A DNA stretch of 64,000 nucleotides from Ligustrum vulgare (GCA_963555705.1 OY743186.1:36691241-36755240); one strand, 5' to 3'; positions 26,296-38,795 are shown, numbered from the stretch's first letter. Numbers and translations: made by a program. The notes: generated by a model from the letters alone, not told the origin.

Positions 26296-27199
26296 TGTCA
26301 GCGCATTCTCGAAATAAAGAATTTGTGCATTGCAAGATTGCTACCTTGAAATTTTGCATCAACAATATGATTTCCAAGTTTTGTAACAATTAATCTCGTA
26401 CCATTATACAGTCCTACAAAATGATCAATATTCTGCAACAGTATAAAGATATAATCATTACATAATAAGTTTGAAAATATTTTTTTTTTTGTAATGACGG
26501 AAAAGGGAAAAAAAAAATTTGCAATAAAAATTACATTAACTATTTAATTCAAAAAAATTAATAAACATAAAAAAAAATCAATACACCTAGGCAAATATAG
26601 TAGGGGTCGAATGTACAGTATAAACAACATGTAATATAAAAATGCATTAGTCATAGATGAATTTATAATTCGTTCAAAATTAAAATTTCTAATTACAAAA
26701 GGATTTAAAGTACAAACAATTGTCAAATAATATAAAAAAGTTAAGTGAAAAAATTGTAAATTAAAATAACATAAAAATTTAATCATTACATAATAAGTTT
26801 GAAAATAATTTTTGTTTTTACTTAAAAAAGGAAAATAGTTTTAAAAATATACATTCAATTGTTGTTACAAAAATTACTTTAACTATTTAATTTAAAAATA
26901 AATAATAAAAAATATTTTAAAAAGTAACAAATTTAATAAACCTAGGAAAATATAGTAGTGGTTCGAATATAATCCAAATGTAAACTTAAATAACCAAACA
27001 TGCATTAACCAAATAGTTAATCATATCGTAATCAAACATTTATTAACCCGAATAAATATTAATCAAATAGTTAACAACATTGTATTAATACCATGTGTTC
27101 ATATTGAACATCTAAATATTAATCAAATAGTTAATTATATTGTGGTCAAACATTTATTAACCAAATATAGTTAATATAAAGATTTAATCATTACATAAT

Positions 27200-27376
27200 A
27201 AGCCCCTATTTGGTATTCATTAAAAAGGAAAAAATAAACACACCGTACTTTTACGCAATGATTACAATTTATAAATAAATTTATAAACAATACAATTTTC
27301 CAAACTAATTTTTAACCACACATATTTTTTCTCTCCAATTTTCAACCACACATCTACCTAGAAATTACCAAAAAAA
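27200..27376. mobile_element. Tourist-like MITE, family M2, inside Helitron unit H3
   Basis: Carries the M2 signature (TTTATAAATAAATTTATAAAC; CACACATATTTTTTCTCTCC; CCACACATCTACCTAG), followed by an A-run. The ends are roughly placed. A very similar start (AAGCCC(T/C)TATTTGGTATTCATT) occurs in unit H4 near 29540-29575. Confidence 0.5.
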
Positions 27377-27842
27377 AAAAAAAAAAGGTAGCTGAACAGT
27401 TCCAAAAAAACTACTTTTATTATAGTATTTAATTTTAATCACACATTTCAATATTAAAATATTCTACACATGAATCCAAATTTATTTTTTTTCATTTTCA
27501 ATCACACAAAATCACTTCACTACCATTCAAAACATTTTTGAATAATGTACATCAAATTTGAAAATAATTTTTGTTTACTTAACAAAAATAAAAGGGAAAA
27601 TGATTTGAAAAATATACATCTAGAAAAATGTTGCTAGAAAAATTAGTTTAACTATTTAATTTAAAAAATAAATAATAAAAAATTAGTTAAAAAATTTAAT
27701 AAACCAAGATAAATATAGTAGTGGTTCAAAAATAATTCAAATGCAAACTTAAATGGTCAAACATGCATTAACTAAATAAATATTTACCAAATAGTTAATC
27801 ATATTGTGTTCACATTGATCCACTACTTTACTTATATACACG

Positions 27843-30079
27843 CTAGTGTTTCGCCCATGCGATGCACTGCATCATGTCGAAACATATAATTGCGAATTCA
27901 ATAATTTCTAAATTTGTTTAATTATATGTTAAAAATGTGTATAATGAAATAATAGAGTTGCAATATTTCCACTATAAATTTTGAAAAACTTCTATATAAA
28001 TTATATTTGTAGTTGAATTTGTTCTATTTTCATTTTTGTCGCAAATGATCATTTTCAAACCACTGCATTCGTTACTCTAGAGACTGCAAAGTACAACTTT
28101 TCATGGCTGAAAACTGACTTCTTTAAATAAAGATCAATCTTGAAAAGTGACTTCCCTTAACTTTTATTGATATTCATAATATACGAAGCTATCAATTGAA
28201 ATTGTCGCCTCTTGAAATTGAAAAACAATCTTGCATGCATTTGATTGAAAAGATGGAAAATTGAGCATAAGAAAATATTTTTTAGGAATTGATTTCCCTG
28301 GAAATTATTTTCCTAAAAAATATCAATTGGAAGTATCTGGTGAAAAGTAGGAAATTTTCCTAAATTTGTTATTTGATTTATATTATTTTTCACTGCAAAT
28401 AAAATAAAATTTAGCTACTTTAATTAATTTTTTTCTCACTCATTTGTACTTGATAATAGTAATTAAATGTGACGAAAAATATGTTTTCCACACGAGGAAA
28501 ATGTTTTCTCACCAAATATGTGAGAAAATATTTTCAAGGTAAATGAGTTAAGTGTGTTTTAATTGATTGTACATTTGAAAATATTTTTCAAGATAAATTA
28601 TCCGATCAAACACCAATAAATACAAAAGGGGGAAAACATTTTTCATGATTTGACATTTTCCAGGCAAATGACAGTGAATCAAACACATCCTAAATCGTGT
28701 TAGTACATCATCGAAATAAAAAATTTGTACCTTGCAAGATTGTTATCGAGAAATTTTCTTCAATGACGTGATTTTCAAGTTTTGTAACAATTAATCTTTT
28801 ACCATTGCATGTCCCTGCAATGTGATTAACATTCTGTAACAATATAAAGATATAATCATTGCATAATAAATTTGAAAATATTTTTTTTTGTACTCACCAA
28901 AAAGGAGAAAACTTTTGCAACAAAAATTACATGAACTATTTAATTTTAAAAATAAATAATAAAAAATTAATAAACATAAAAAATTCAATAAATCTAGGCA
29001 AATATAATAGGGGGTTGAATGTACAGTATAAACAACATGTAATATACAAATACAATAGTCGTAAATGAATTATAATTCGTTCAAAATTAAAATTTCTAAT
29101 TATAAAAGGATACAAAGTTAAGTGAAACAGTTGTAAATTAAAATAATATAAAGATGTAATTATTAAATAATAAATTTGAAAATAATTTTTGTTTTTACGT
29201 ACAAAAAGCAGGAAAATAATTTTAAAAACATACATTCAATTATTGTTACAAAATTACTTTAACTATTTAATTTAAAAAATAAATAATAAAAAATATTTTA
29301 AAAGTAAAAAATTTAATAAGTGTAGGTAAATATAGTAGTTGTTCGAATATAATCAAAATGTAAACCATATTGTAATCAAACATTTATTAAACAAATAAAT
29401 ATTAATTAAATAGCTAACAACATTGTATTAACACACTGTGTTCATACTGGACCACTAAATATTAACCAAATAGTTGATCATATTGTAATCAAACATTTAT
29501 TAACCAAGTATAGTTAACATAAAGATTTAATCATTACTTAATAAGCCCTTGTTTGGTATTCATTAAAAAGAATTTTTTTTATTATAGTATTCAATTTTAA
29601 TTACACATTTCAATATTAAAGTATTCTAAACATAAATTCAATTTTTTTTAATTTTCAACCACACAAAATCACATCAATCACTATTCAATTCAAAACATTT
29701 TTAAATAATGTACATCAAGTTTGGAAATAATTTTTGTTTTTACTTAACAAAAATAAAATGAAGAATAATTTTAAAAATATAAATCTAAAAAATTATTGTT
29801 ACAAAAATTACTTTACCTATTTAATATAAAAATTTAATAAATTTAGGTAAATATATCAGTGCTTTGAAAATAATCAAAATACAAACTTAAATAGTCAAGT
29901 ATTCATTAACCAAATAAATATTTATCAACTAATTTATCATATTGTAGTCAAACATTAATTAAACAAATTGTTAATCAAATTATGTTCACACTATGTGTTT
30001 ATATTGAACCAATAAATATTAATCAAATAGTAAAATCACTATGTGTTCACACTAAACCACTACCTTACTTTTAAATATA
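27843..30079 (-). mobile_element. Helitron unit H4, a diverged relative of H3 with a second dead helicase
   Basis: Minus-strand 3' end CTAG at 27843-27846 with a CATGCGATGCACTG near-hairpin. Its 5' side has CACACTAAACCACTACCTTAC next to the CTAG end of the following unit (30080-30083). It is collinear with H3 over the helicase and MITE region and the 270-bp repeats, with many substitutions. It lacks the nested M1 MITE. Confidence 0.65.
27960..28850 (-). pseudogene. Helitron/Pif1-like helicase C-terminal fragment, copy 2
   Basis: Same layout as copy 1. Minus-strand translation near 28850-28700 gives an NVNHIAG(T)CNGKRLIVTKLENH-like run. Near 28230-27970 it gives the SHGQ/VSRVT region with TTTGCAGTCTCTAGAGTAACG conserved, then the EVF-like tail. 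It is split by the M4 MITE (about 28235-28690). It is dead, and shares the MITE interruption with copy 1. Confidence 0.7.
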
Positions 30080-31886
30080 CTAGTGTTACATTTGTGCGAT
30101 GCACGATCATTTGTAATTCACATATATTGAATTTATATGTTAACATGTGAGATGAATATTTAATTAAAAAGAAGAAAAGAAGGAAGAAAACTAATTACAA
30201 AGGTACATTACACATACTTAAATTTTTTTTAACGGTTCATATATTTATCGTTTTAGGAATTTCTTTAAATATTGTAATTTGAATTGATTCAAAACTTAAA
30301 ATGGAAAAAAAATTACATTTAAATAGAGTTTGTAATAAGTAAAAAAAATAGATATATCTGTGATATACCCTTAGAATTTTATTAAAACGAAAAGAAAACG
30401 AAAAATAGATTGATGAACGTTCTTATTTCATCCTCTTTCATTTTCTATTTTTAGATAAAAATATTTACGTGATGTTGACAAATTTTTTATTATTATTTTT
30501 TTTCTATGAATTAAAAAAATAAATTGTAATTGATCTTCAAGAGGGGAAGACGGACCAAGAAATTTCGGAACATGAAACATGCAGTTATTTAAAAATCTGC
30601 ATTCAATTGGATTATTTTAAATCTGAATTTTGTCCAAAATGAATAATAAATAGTGAATTAATACTACTAATTACCATTTTAGGAAATGTATTTTAGACAG
30701 GAATATAACCCAATACTTTTTTTGGAAAGTGATCTCCCTTTATGTATTACTTTTCTCTCGTGAACATATTTAGTCCTTATTTGAGCTCTCATTATCTACA
30801 AAATGAGTTTAATAATAATGATTTTGTGGACAATGTATACTTAAGCACCTGTTTGAGACTCATTATTGCAAATAATGTAGTTTGTAACAGTAAATTTTGG
30901 TACAATAAGCTGTTAAAAAGTATAATTTTTTTTTAAAAAAAGATTTATATGCAGATTATTTTATTAATAGAATGTTAGTTGAAAATGATTTTAAAAAAAT
31001 AAGGGTTTGAATAAAATGTACTTAATAGGGGCCATTCTTTTTTTTTACTAAGTTGTCACAATTGTAATTGTTATGAACTTAAATAACTTTCTATTTTAAA
31101 AAAAATAAAATTCAATGACCATATTTGCATAACTCATTTACATAACTATTCAATTTTAATGATTATTGATGTAATTAATATTTTAAAAATATAATTTCTA
31201 GATTCTCACAAATAATTTATCACTATCCGAATAATACTATTAGAATTGACATTAGCTATCTTATTATAATATTTGATATTTAAATTTATTAAGCAAATTG
31301 AAATGTTAGTTTTGATTAAATTTTAACGAATGTATATAGCTAATACATTTATCTTTATATACTAAGAAATCATCTATGCATCTCGATTTATAAAAATTGC
31401 GCGATTGTTTAACTCACAAGATACGATACTTTATCACTTACCCATAAGGAATTAATTTTTAAAGAATAAATTTTCTGAACATTTATTCTCAATTACACAT
31501 TCTTTAAAAAAATATTTTTTTACAATTTTTCATACTACTTTTTAATTATACATTCTAAAAAATCATTTTTTCACAAAGAAAATTCACCAAAAAAAAAATA
31601 AAAAATCAAAGTCAAATAGTCAAAATAATAATTTGAAAATCTCCTAATTATCATGATACGATAACCGAGTAAAGTTGGAAATCATGAAAATATACGAAAA
31701 GTCTTATACCCTATAATCTTTAAAAAATTATGAAAATTAAGAATGATTAAAAAATAATAATCATTCTATTGATATTATTAACTAAAAAGAAATCAAAACA
31801 TTAATTATTCAATATTAGTGTTCGTTCAATAACTTTTTCTATAAATTATTTATAAGCAGCGCATTTTTTTACTTATTTATAATCAA

Positions 31887-31961
<75 letters not shown>

Positions 31962-31990
31962 GCATTCACATTTATTCAGATTTTGCATTT
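30080..31990 (-). mobile_element. Helitron-like unit H5 (non-autonomous)
   Basis: Minus-strand 3' end CTAG at 30080-30083 with stem GTGC-GAT-GCAC at 30094-30104. The right part (31610-31860) is homologous to 23215-23350 and 58620-58870 (block ATACCCTATAATCTTTAAAAA). A second degenerate terminus may lie near 31375, so this may be two units. The 5' end is obscured by the AT microsatellite. Confidence 0.45.
31888..31957. repeat. (AT)n microsatellite
   Basis: About 35 uninterrupted AT dinucleotides. Such a tract is highly length-variable and can extrude as a cruciform. Confidence 0.95.
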
Positions 31991-32252
31991 ATATTTGACA
32001 TACGTCCATTTTGCATTCACACTAATTCATTTTGCATTTAAACTGTTTAATTTTATGAGAATTTACTATTTATAGAAAAGAAAATGGGCAGAAATTTGTT
32101 TTTATAAACTACCTAACTTTTATATATTATTATAAAGATAAATATATGTACGTATGTAAAGATAAAGATGTGAAAAACATAAAGTAAAAAGAAAATATGG
32201 TGAGAAAGGAAGAAGTTGGATCTGATGAAAATAAAAATGAGAGAGGAACTTA

Positions 32253-32733
32253 GGGTGCGTTTGATACGCATTATTTTCCATGAAAAATATGATATGTGAT
32301 TTTCTAACTTTGCGCTGTTTGATTGCCTAAGTTTTCCATGTAATTCATTTTTTCACTTGCCTCGAAATCCGGTATTTTCTTATTTTGAATGAATTCATTT
32401 TCTAAGGGGAGAATGAAGTTTTATTTTCTATGGAAAATCTTATACCATTTTCGTTACGTTTGTTCATTTTTATTGTTGTTAATTGATTTATTTTTTCTAA
32501 AAATTAACATTATTATTATTAAGTACAAATGTGTGAAAAAAATATTTTTTTATTAAAATATATAAATTTTACTTTATTTTTCATGAAAAATAATGTCAAC
32601 CAAACAACAAAAATTGAAAAATTCCCCACTTTTTTCACCTAGAAAATTAAACAAATCGAATACGTTAAACTTCTAATTCCCAGGAATTCATTTTCTTTCC
32701 ATCCAAATTTCACTATCGCTATCAAACGCAGCC
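32253..32733. mobile_element. Tourist-like MITE, family M1, copy 3 (best preserved)
   Basis: 481 bp flanked by TTA on both sides (32250-32252 and 32734-32736). Ends GGGTGCGTTTGATACGC and, inverted, GGCTGCGTTTGATAGCG. TTA duplications and this terminal motif place it with PIF/Harbinger-derived Tourist MITEs. No coding capacity. Confidence 0.88.
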
Positions 32734-32954
32734 TTACCAAATCTATATATATATATATTGTTCTCTTTTAAAGGAGATTTTTGTCCCAGTGTCTTAAATG
32801 TATCCCAGATATTTGAACAATTGACTTTATTATATGAGAATTGTGAGGACATTCATTTTCAATGGGACTCACAAGACACCTTTTTTTTTCTAATTGCATT
32901 TTCACTCTGAGTCAGTCATTGTTTTTTTTTAATTGAAATTGCATTTTCACTCCC

Positions 32955-33230
32955 CGATAGTCAGCAAGCTTTAGCTTGCATATGGCTTTCGGTGCTTGAC
33001 TAGCATCACTTAATACCGCTATAGGCTAATTGAACGAGAATGGTAGCTTTATCCATAATGATCAGGGTTCTCTCTTTGAATCTGCTCTCTCTATTGGCAT
33101 ATAAGAGTCTTGGCAGGTAAGTCGCCAATCCTTGAACTACGTAATCTGCTGGATTACGGGCGAGCATGCAGAAGTCACGATAAAAGATCCCGGTTTGAGA
33201 AGAGACGCAACATTTCAAAGAGCTCCTGAA
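32955..33230 (-). other. GC-richer insert, possible organellar DNA or gene fragment
   Basis: Base composition is clearly less AT-rich than the flanks. The minus strand holds an open frame of 70 residues (33218-33006) with segments such as IFYRDFCMLARNPADYVVQG and RTLIIMDKATILVQLAY. I do not recognise a family. The sharp composition change and lack of splice-consistent neighbours fit an inserted fragment, for example mitochondrial DNA, but that is inference. An exon of an unknown gene is the alternative. Confidence 0.3.
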
Positions 33231-33650
33231 ATAGAAACATGATTCAAGTCAAGTAACTAAATCATGTAACTTCAACTATAGTTTAATAACCAAATAAAAT
33301 ACGGGGGTGACGAATGTGAAACTTTACTACAAGTTCGAGTGGCTGGTGATATTTTCTGCCGAATGTTATCTTATAGTATAGAATAGAAGCTGTCAGCCTC
33401 GAAATGTTAGATAATCTGAAAGGGACGAGTCCATGGTTATGAACTGAATAATGATAACATTCCCAAGAACACAAGGGACCAAAGGAAAAACAATGAAAAA
33501 CACCAACCATACAACCTTATAATTACCGAAATTTCTTGTGTTCGAACTGAAAATAGCAGCCATTTAAATAAAAAACACAGGCTTCACTATTGCATTAAAG
33601 GGTTTTCTGATGGATTACACTAAATTTCAGACTAACAAGTAAACTGTTCT

Positions 33651-36160
33651 TTACTTGATCTGAGGATCGAAGTAGTCACTGCAAAAACTTGAGGGTACAG
33701 CAGCAAGTTCCAAACGCCCCGTCCATTCTTCTCCCGGCTTCAAGGTGATCGCTTTCTCGACTGCTGCTGCATCTACACAAAGCATCTGTTTGTACTCTTC
33801 GTCGCCAAAATCTGCCATTGCCTTCGATTTTTTCTCCCATGGATTCCACACAACTGTATAGACAACAAAATATATCTTCCATATATTAGTATCGTAGGTG
33901 AAAGACGATTGAAGTTTTAGAATACGTCCATCGTAGTTCTCTTCCGTTTAATGAAAAACCCGGTTCTTGCACGATTTAAAGAAGCTTTATAATGCCAGAA
34001 ATTTGTATAATTGACATACTTTCCCATTGTGGGGGGAAAAATGTGAATTGAAGCATCTTACCAACATCAGGTAGACCTTCTTTTCTTATTACATATGTTC
34101 GCTTCCTTTCATGGTCGAGAACGGCAATACAATTTGGAGAACTAAGGTAAACGCGATCAACCTGCAAGCAAAAAAAAAACTTCTTCAGCTAGAGCATTCT
34201 CATTCCATCAAATAATTTGTTAAATCATATTTCGCCTTAAGTATTTGTTTCATATCACGTGTTAGAAAAACTTCTAGAATGTCAAAGGAAAGGACGTAAA
34301 ATAAGATTCACCTCGGATTCAAATGTTAAGGCATCTCCTTGCTCCGTAAAGCGTTCTCTTTGGCAAAGGTTGTCTAGATAGTCCAGTGTCTCCAAACCTT
34401 CTAGTCTCACTTCACTATCCGATAACAGTTCAACACAGACATGAGGTACGAGAAATATTTGGAGAAATCTAATTAAATTTAAATTTTATCGATTAAGTGT
34501 GTCAAATGTCAAACATTTACCTTATGTCAGAAAGTGACAAATATGTATGGTACCCAAATGAGAAGCTAAAGGGTTTCCCATTGATGTTCCTAACTCGAGA
34601 TATCAATGCCAATTTTCCATCTGATGCCAGAGACACTCGGAGACGAAGTTCAAAACTGAGGATTTTTCATCACAAAGAATAGCATAACTAAAGATATATC
34701 CAATAACAAGTTTCAACAAGTCAAATATACATAATAAGCAGCTGGCCTAGGCGGTTCGACACATCTCAAAAGTTACAAATCTCCAAAGTATACAAGTTCT
34801 TACCCATGAGGCCAACACTTTGGTTCTTCTTCACCTGGTTTGAGTAACAAGTCAACGAAAGATTTACCACGGATATCATTATTTGGCAAAGGCGGGGCAT
34901 CATCCTCGATGGTCCAAATTTTGTTCCTAGCAAAACCTTGTTGTTCAAGCGAACCGCAATTTCCAAACTGAAGCATCAATTTAGATACATGAGTCGAGGA
35001 ATTATCATTGAAAAAGTACGTGGAATATATACAATAAGCTGCAGTTTACCTGAGTGAAGCAAATAGAGATTCCTCCACGCATTGCTTTTGGGGACTTGAA
35101 GATGGCCTATAAAAGATTTAAAGCCTTATAGACAGGGTATCCTTCAAATTTAACTAAAAAAGAAGGAAAATTCAACAGAAAATAAATTAGCATTTAAGGA
35201 AGTCGATCGATATTCTGTAAGTACGTAATTTTCTTCGCCGTAATTGATTTTTTTAGAAATTCATTAAATTAATCAGGATTTTGAGTAAGATCTAGAGCTG
35301 CTAAAAAATTAAACATTGGACCAACAATTTTTAAACTCCCAAAATTAACAAGTACATAATATTTTGAAAAACATAGAGCCGGCTATCTGCAATTCCAAGA
35401 GACATCATTTTATAGAATCATAAGCCTCGTATAATCAAATTTCGTGTTAGAATGTTGATGTTAATTGTTAGAAACTCGTGGATTAGATTTAATGTTTGCT
35501 CGATGCCATTATATTCCTAATTATAGTCCAACTTTGCAAACATCATATCCTACTGAGATATTTTCTATGTCAACTTTTTTATCTTCGATTATTAAAACAC
35601 ACCAAATTGCACAAATAAATTCTTCCCCAGAGCATCCATATTTTCTATGGTGAATATGTAAAGATTAAAATAATTACATATTTGAGCCGCTCAAATGTTG
35701 TAAGGATGTCGAAACTTCAGTTATAAACCAAGAAATTTAACTATTTAACACTAGACTAAATAGAATTTTAATGACTTCAGATTCAAAAACCCACCTTACT
35801 GCTGGAGAATAGGAGTTCTTCACCTAGATCGCTCCGCCAAGAGATCACCTGTCCTCCGTGCAAACTAACCTGTATAATTATTTTAATTTGAATTCAACAC
35901 GAACTTCAATGAAATCGCTGTTCGAAACTAATCAGCATAAAGTAATCCATATATGCCAATATTCTCACAATCAATCATAAAAGGGGAAAAGTAAAAAATT
36001 CTTCTATATATAAAATATGTATAAAAAGGGATCAATCATGGGATCTTACCCGTGCTGACGCCCCCTGAGGATTCCGAAGCACCACCTGATCGATCCCATT
36101 CCAGTCCTTTGTCACTTCGATTGCTGCTCTATGGTCCCAAACTGCTGCAGAATGCCCCAT
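33651..36160 (-). CDS. Glucose-6-phosphate 1-epimerase-like (aldose 1-epimerase family), eight exons
   Basis: Exons in transcript order: 36160-36050, 35869-35795, 35106-35050, 34967-34804, 34655-34521, 34414-34312, 34161-34062, 33853-33651. All junctions are GT-AG, with a continuous frame of 315 residues, the usual length for plant G6P 1-epimerase (apospory-associated protein C-like). Known reaction: interconverts the alpha and beta anomers of glucose-6-phosphate in the cytosol. Seen: VVLRNPQGASARVSLHGGQV and ISWR near the N-terminus; the substrate-pocket run MRGGISICFTQFGNCG; QQGFARNKIW; a His in the GYHTYL motif (about residue 180), expected to be catalytic; a VVWNPWEKKSKAMADF segment; and a late KPGEEWTG motif with the expected catalytic Glu. 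No signal or transit peptide is obvious. The start is the ATG of MGHSAAVWD. No damage is seen. Confidence 0.94.
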
Positions 36161-37230
36161 TCTTCAATGCACAATACCAAAACGCAAGTTCGTTTTTCCC
36201 CTCAATCTCCAAAAGAACTCCTAAATCCTAATAATAAAACTTTTCCAATTAGAATAATCTCAACACCAATTAATTAAAGACTACAGATGTCAGCATGACA
36301 ACTCATTCATCTGAACTAACACCAACTCAACTTAGTTTGTCTGATTCGAAGGGAAAAGACCCGTTGGGTTCTTTTTTCGTTTATATGACAAAGTGGTCAA
36401 ACTTTTTCTGATTAGGCTTTTGAAATATCAACTTCATCCATCTACCCTTATCATCATACTCTCACATATTCAGAAGAAAATCTTGAATTGAAATTATCAA
36501 AATACGAAAATCTTGACTTGAAATTTATCAAAATACGTCACCTTTTAGCAGCAATTACATTTCCAAATTTGCCTTTAGATTTCTACAAGGCGCAGCATTT
36601 GACAAATGGCAAACAAATACTCTTCCTACCTAAGATTTAAGACAAAAAAGACGGCTATAACTAGCCGAAACCTATTACAGGCGCCGTTTCTTCATTTACA
36701 CAAGAAAAATACAAATAAGATGATATAGAATATAGAGAAATTCAAACTCACCTCTTCAAATTTTCCACGAAATATTTCCAAAAAAGCTTAAAATTCTTCA
36801 GAACAACAGAAGGGAAAAAACCCAGTTTCCAAATCTGAATCTTGAAACTGGGAAATCTTGCGGAGAGTAAATAAATCCCAGCGAGTCAAGAAAATGCTTT
36901 ATATTTTCTTGAATTTCAAAATAAACTGAAATTCCCCACAATACCTAAAGGCTAACTTAACTATTCCACAGAATTTGGAACATTGAAATCAAGCATTTAA
37001 ATTCAAGAGAGCCCATCGTAAGTAAACACTAAAAAAACGCATTTAATTAAGAAACAAGCAACAAAATGTTAACTTAATACAATGCATTAGTGTGAAATGT
37101 AGATAATAAAGGATGAATTAACTGTAATGAAGATTTAAAATGAAGATTCAGATTTCAGGGAGGAACGGAACCTGGACTATGAAGCAAGAATGTGGGAAGA
37201 TGGGATGGCCAGAATTAATATGAAATAATT
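36161..37230. other. 5' leader and promoter region of the epimerase gene
   Basis: Contains an apparent minus-strand leader. CTCACCTC at about 36746-36754 and GGAACCTGG at about 37165-37173 could be splice donors of non-coding leader exons. No other gene is supported. Confidence 0.35.
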
Positions 37231-38631
37231 ATAAGTAAAAATGGGCTTAAATAATTATTTTTGAATTGTGGGCAGAGACGGCGATGCGTGAAAGTACATG
37301 TCATTGTACAATGAGTTGAGTAGGAATGTTAAAAATGTACACGTGGGTGAACAAGTGTACATGTTTGCAAATTAAAATAAAATCACTCCAATGCATGATT
37401 GTTCGATAATCTAAGTCCATACGATGTCATATGATTGAATTTTTTTTGGAGTTAATATATGATTGGATTATGGATTGGATTTAATAATTTTTTAAGAAAA
37501 ATGGGATTCACGGGACGGGCTTGAGATACGGATAGAGGTATAATAAGTTTGAATCGAAAATTTTATCTCCGTTTAACTTGGCTTAAATCGAGGAATTTGA
37601 TAGGTTGTGACGTAAGTTGGTCTATCATAGTACATGAAATATTTGGTACAAAACAAGACATGATTGAACACAATTAGCTACAAAAGTATATAAAATAACT
37701 TTTATTTTATTTAACGTATCAATTCCTTGTTTGGTATGAATTTGAATTTAAAAATTAACAATTAATTTTAATCATATATTTTATGAGTTTTAAATTTTTC
37801 TACATATATTTTGCTAAATATTAATAATAAGATATGGATAATATAATTTCTTTCACGTAATGTTTTAATCATTGAAGGTTGTTGAAATTTATGTATAAAG
37901 CTTGTTACCACGTGTATCCATAAATGTTCGGTGATCATACGTCTACTTCGAAGAAATTTTTTGTCAAATTAATCACTTATTTTGTATTAATTTATCTTAA
38001 TCAGGAAAATTAATTAATAGAGGTGGAAAGCTGGGAATCACGTGCCAAGGAGACACCAACAAGTTGGTGGTTCGCAAGCGTCACGTGATTATGGGAGTAC
38101 CATGTGGTTACTGTTTTGACTTTAGGGAACCAAGTCAAGGGAGGTGGTCAAAGGTACATAAGAATTATTTTAATTCATTAAATATTCTCGCCGTGCAGCA
38201 TGGGTACTGGATTTGGGTTGGAAGGAATATTGAATAAAAGTGAAAGGACGAGACACTTCCAAGTTCTAACGTGTAATAAATTTGCATTGTGGACCATTGA
38301 ATGAAATTTCTTTCGGGTTATTTATTTTTAATTTCGTGCAATCAAACTACTGAACTTTGATTTTGATTCGATCGAAGATACAATTTACACTTTCAAGGTT
38401 TGACTAGATTAACCGAAGATGGAAGGAAAGGTGTGGTGTGGTGTGGTGTTGATGGGATGGTACTTTACTACAGTTCCTCGTGTTTTAATTGAATCATGCT
38501 ATGTGTACACTTATTTATTGTAAACTTTTTTATATTTATCTAGGTCCCACCTCTATGTGAGTAGGTGTAAAAAGATGTAAAAAAAAAAAAAAATAGATGT
38601 ACACATATTAATTTCATCACTTCCTAATGTT
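37231..38631. other. Intergenic, no gene recognised
   Basis: AT-rich. A TCACGTGATT motif and other CACGTG-containing sites near 38040-38105 were noted but have no assigned gene nearby. A GGTGT repeat lies at about 38432-38450. Confidence 0.35.
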
Positions 38632-38795
38632 TTACATATCGTTCTTTTACGCAGTGATTATAATTTATAAAAAACACAATTTTTCAAACTACTTTTTAAT
38701 CATATATATTTTCTCTCTTCAATTTTTAACCACATATCTACTTAGAAAATGTCAAAATAAAAAAAATAAAAAAGGCTGCTAAGCAGCCGAATAGT
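38632..38795. mobile_element. Tourist-like MITE, family M2
   Basis: Family signature of CGTTCTTTTACGCAGTGATT, then TTTCAAACTACTTTTTAATCA, then TTTTCTCTCTTCAATTTTTAACCACA, close to the copy at 27200-27376. A second, partly similar copy follows at about 39005-39170. Confidence 0.55.

Larger units (their letters stand above)
24985..26445 (-). pseudogene. Helitron/Pif1-like helicase C-terminal fragment, copy 1
   Basis: Minus-strand translation of about 26440-26290 gives NIDHFVGLYNGTRLIVTKLG and further residues like the RNGTRLIV region of plant Helitron helicases. After the interrupting MITE, about 25275-24985 gives SYAMNINKSQ, then stop, NVGLYLKKPIFSHGQFYFAVSRVT, and VVYxEVF-like residues (IIYIEVFQN). 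These are the last helicase motifs of the Pif1/Helitron family. A stop after NKSQ and the MITE insertion show it is dead. The N-terminal part is absent. Confidence 0.75.
24880..27842 (-). mobile_element. Helitron unit H3 carrying a dead helicase and nested MITEs
   Basis: Minus-strand 3' end CTAG at 24880-24883 with a degenerate hairpin just inside. The 5' side has the CACTACTTTACTTATAT block abutting the next unit at 27843. Inside are remnants of the C-terminal part of a Helitron/Pif1-type helicase, split by a MITE (about 25287-26295) that contains a second MITE (25657-26149). Most of the helicase and all of any Rep domain are absent, so the unit is non-autonomous now. Confidence 0.65.

Noticed and set aside
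37231..38110. CACGTG-containing motifs near 38040-38105 as regulatory sites
   Set aside because: No gene with a matching promoter position nearby; a six-base motif alone is not evidence.
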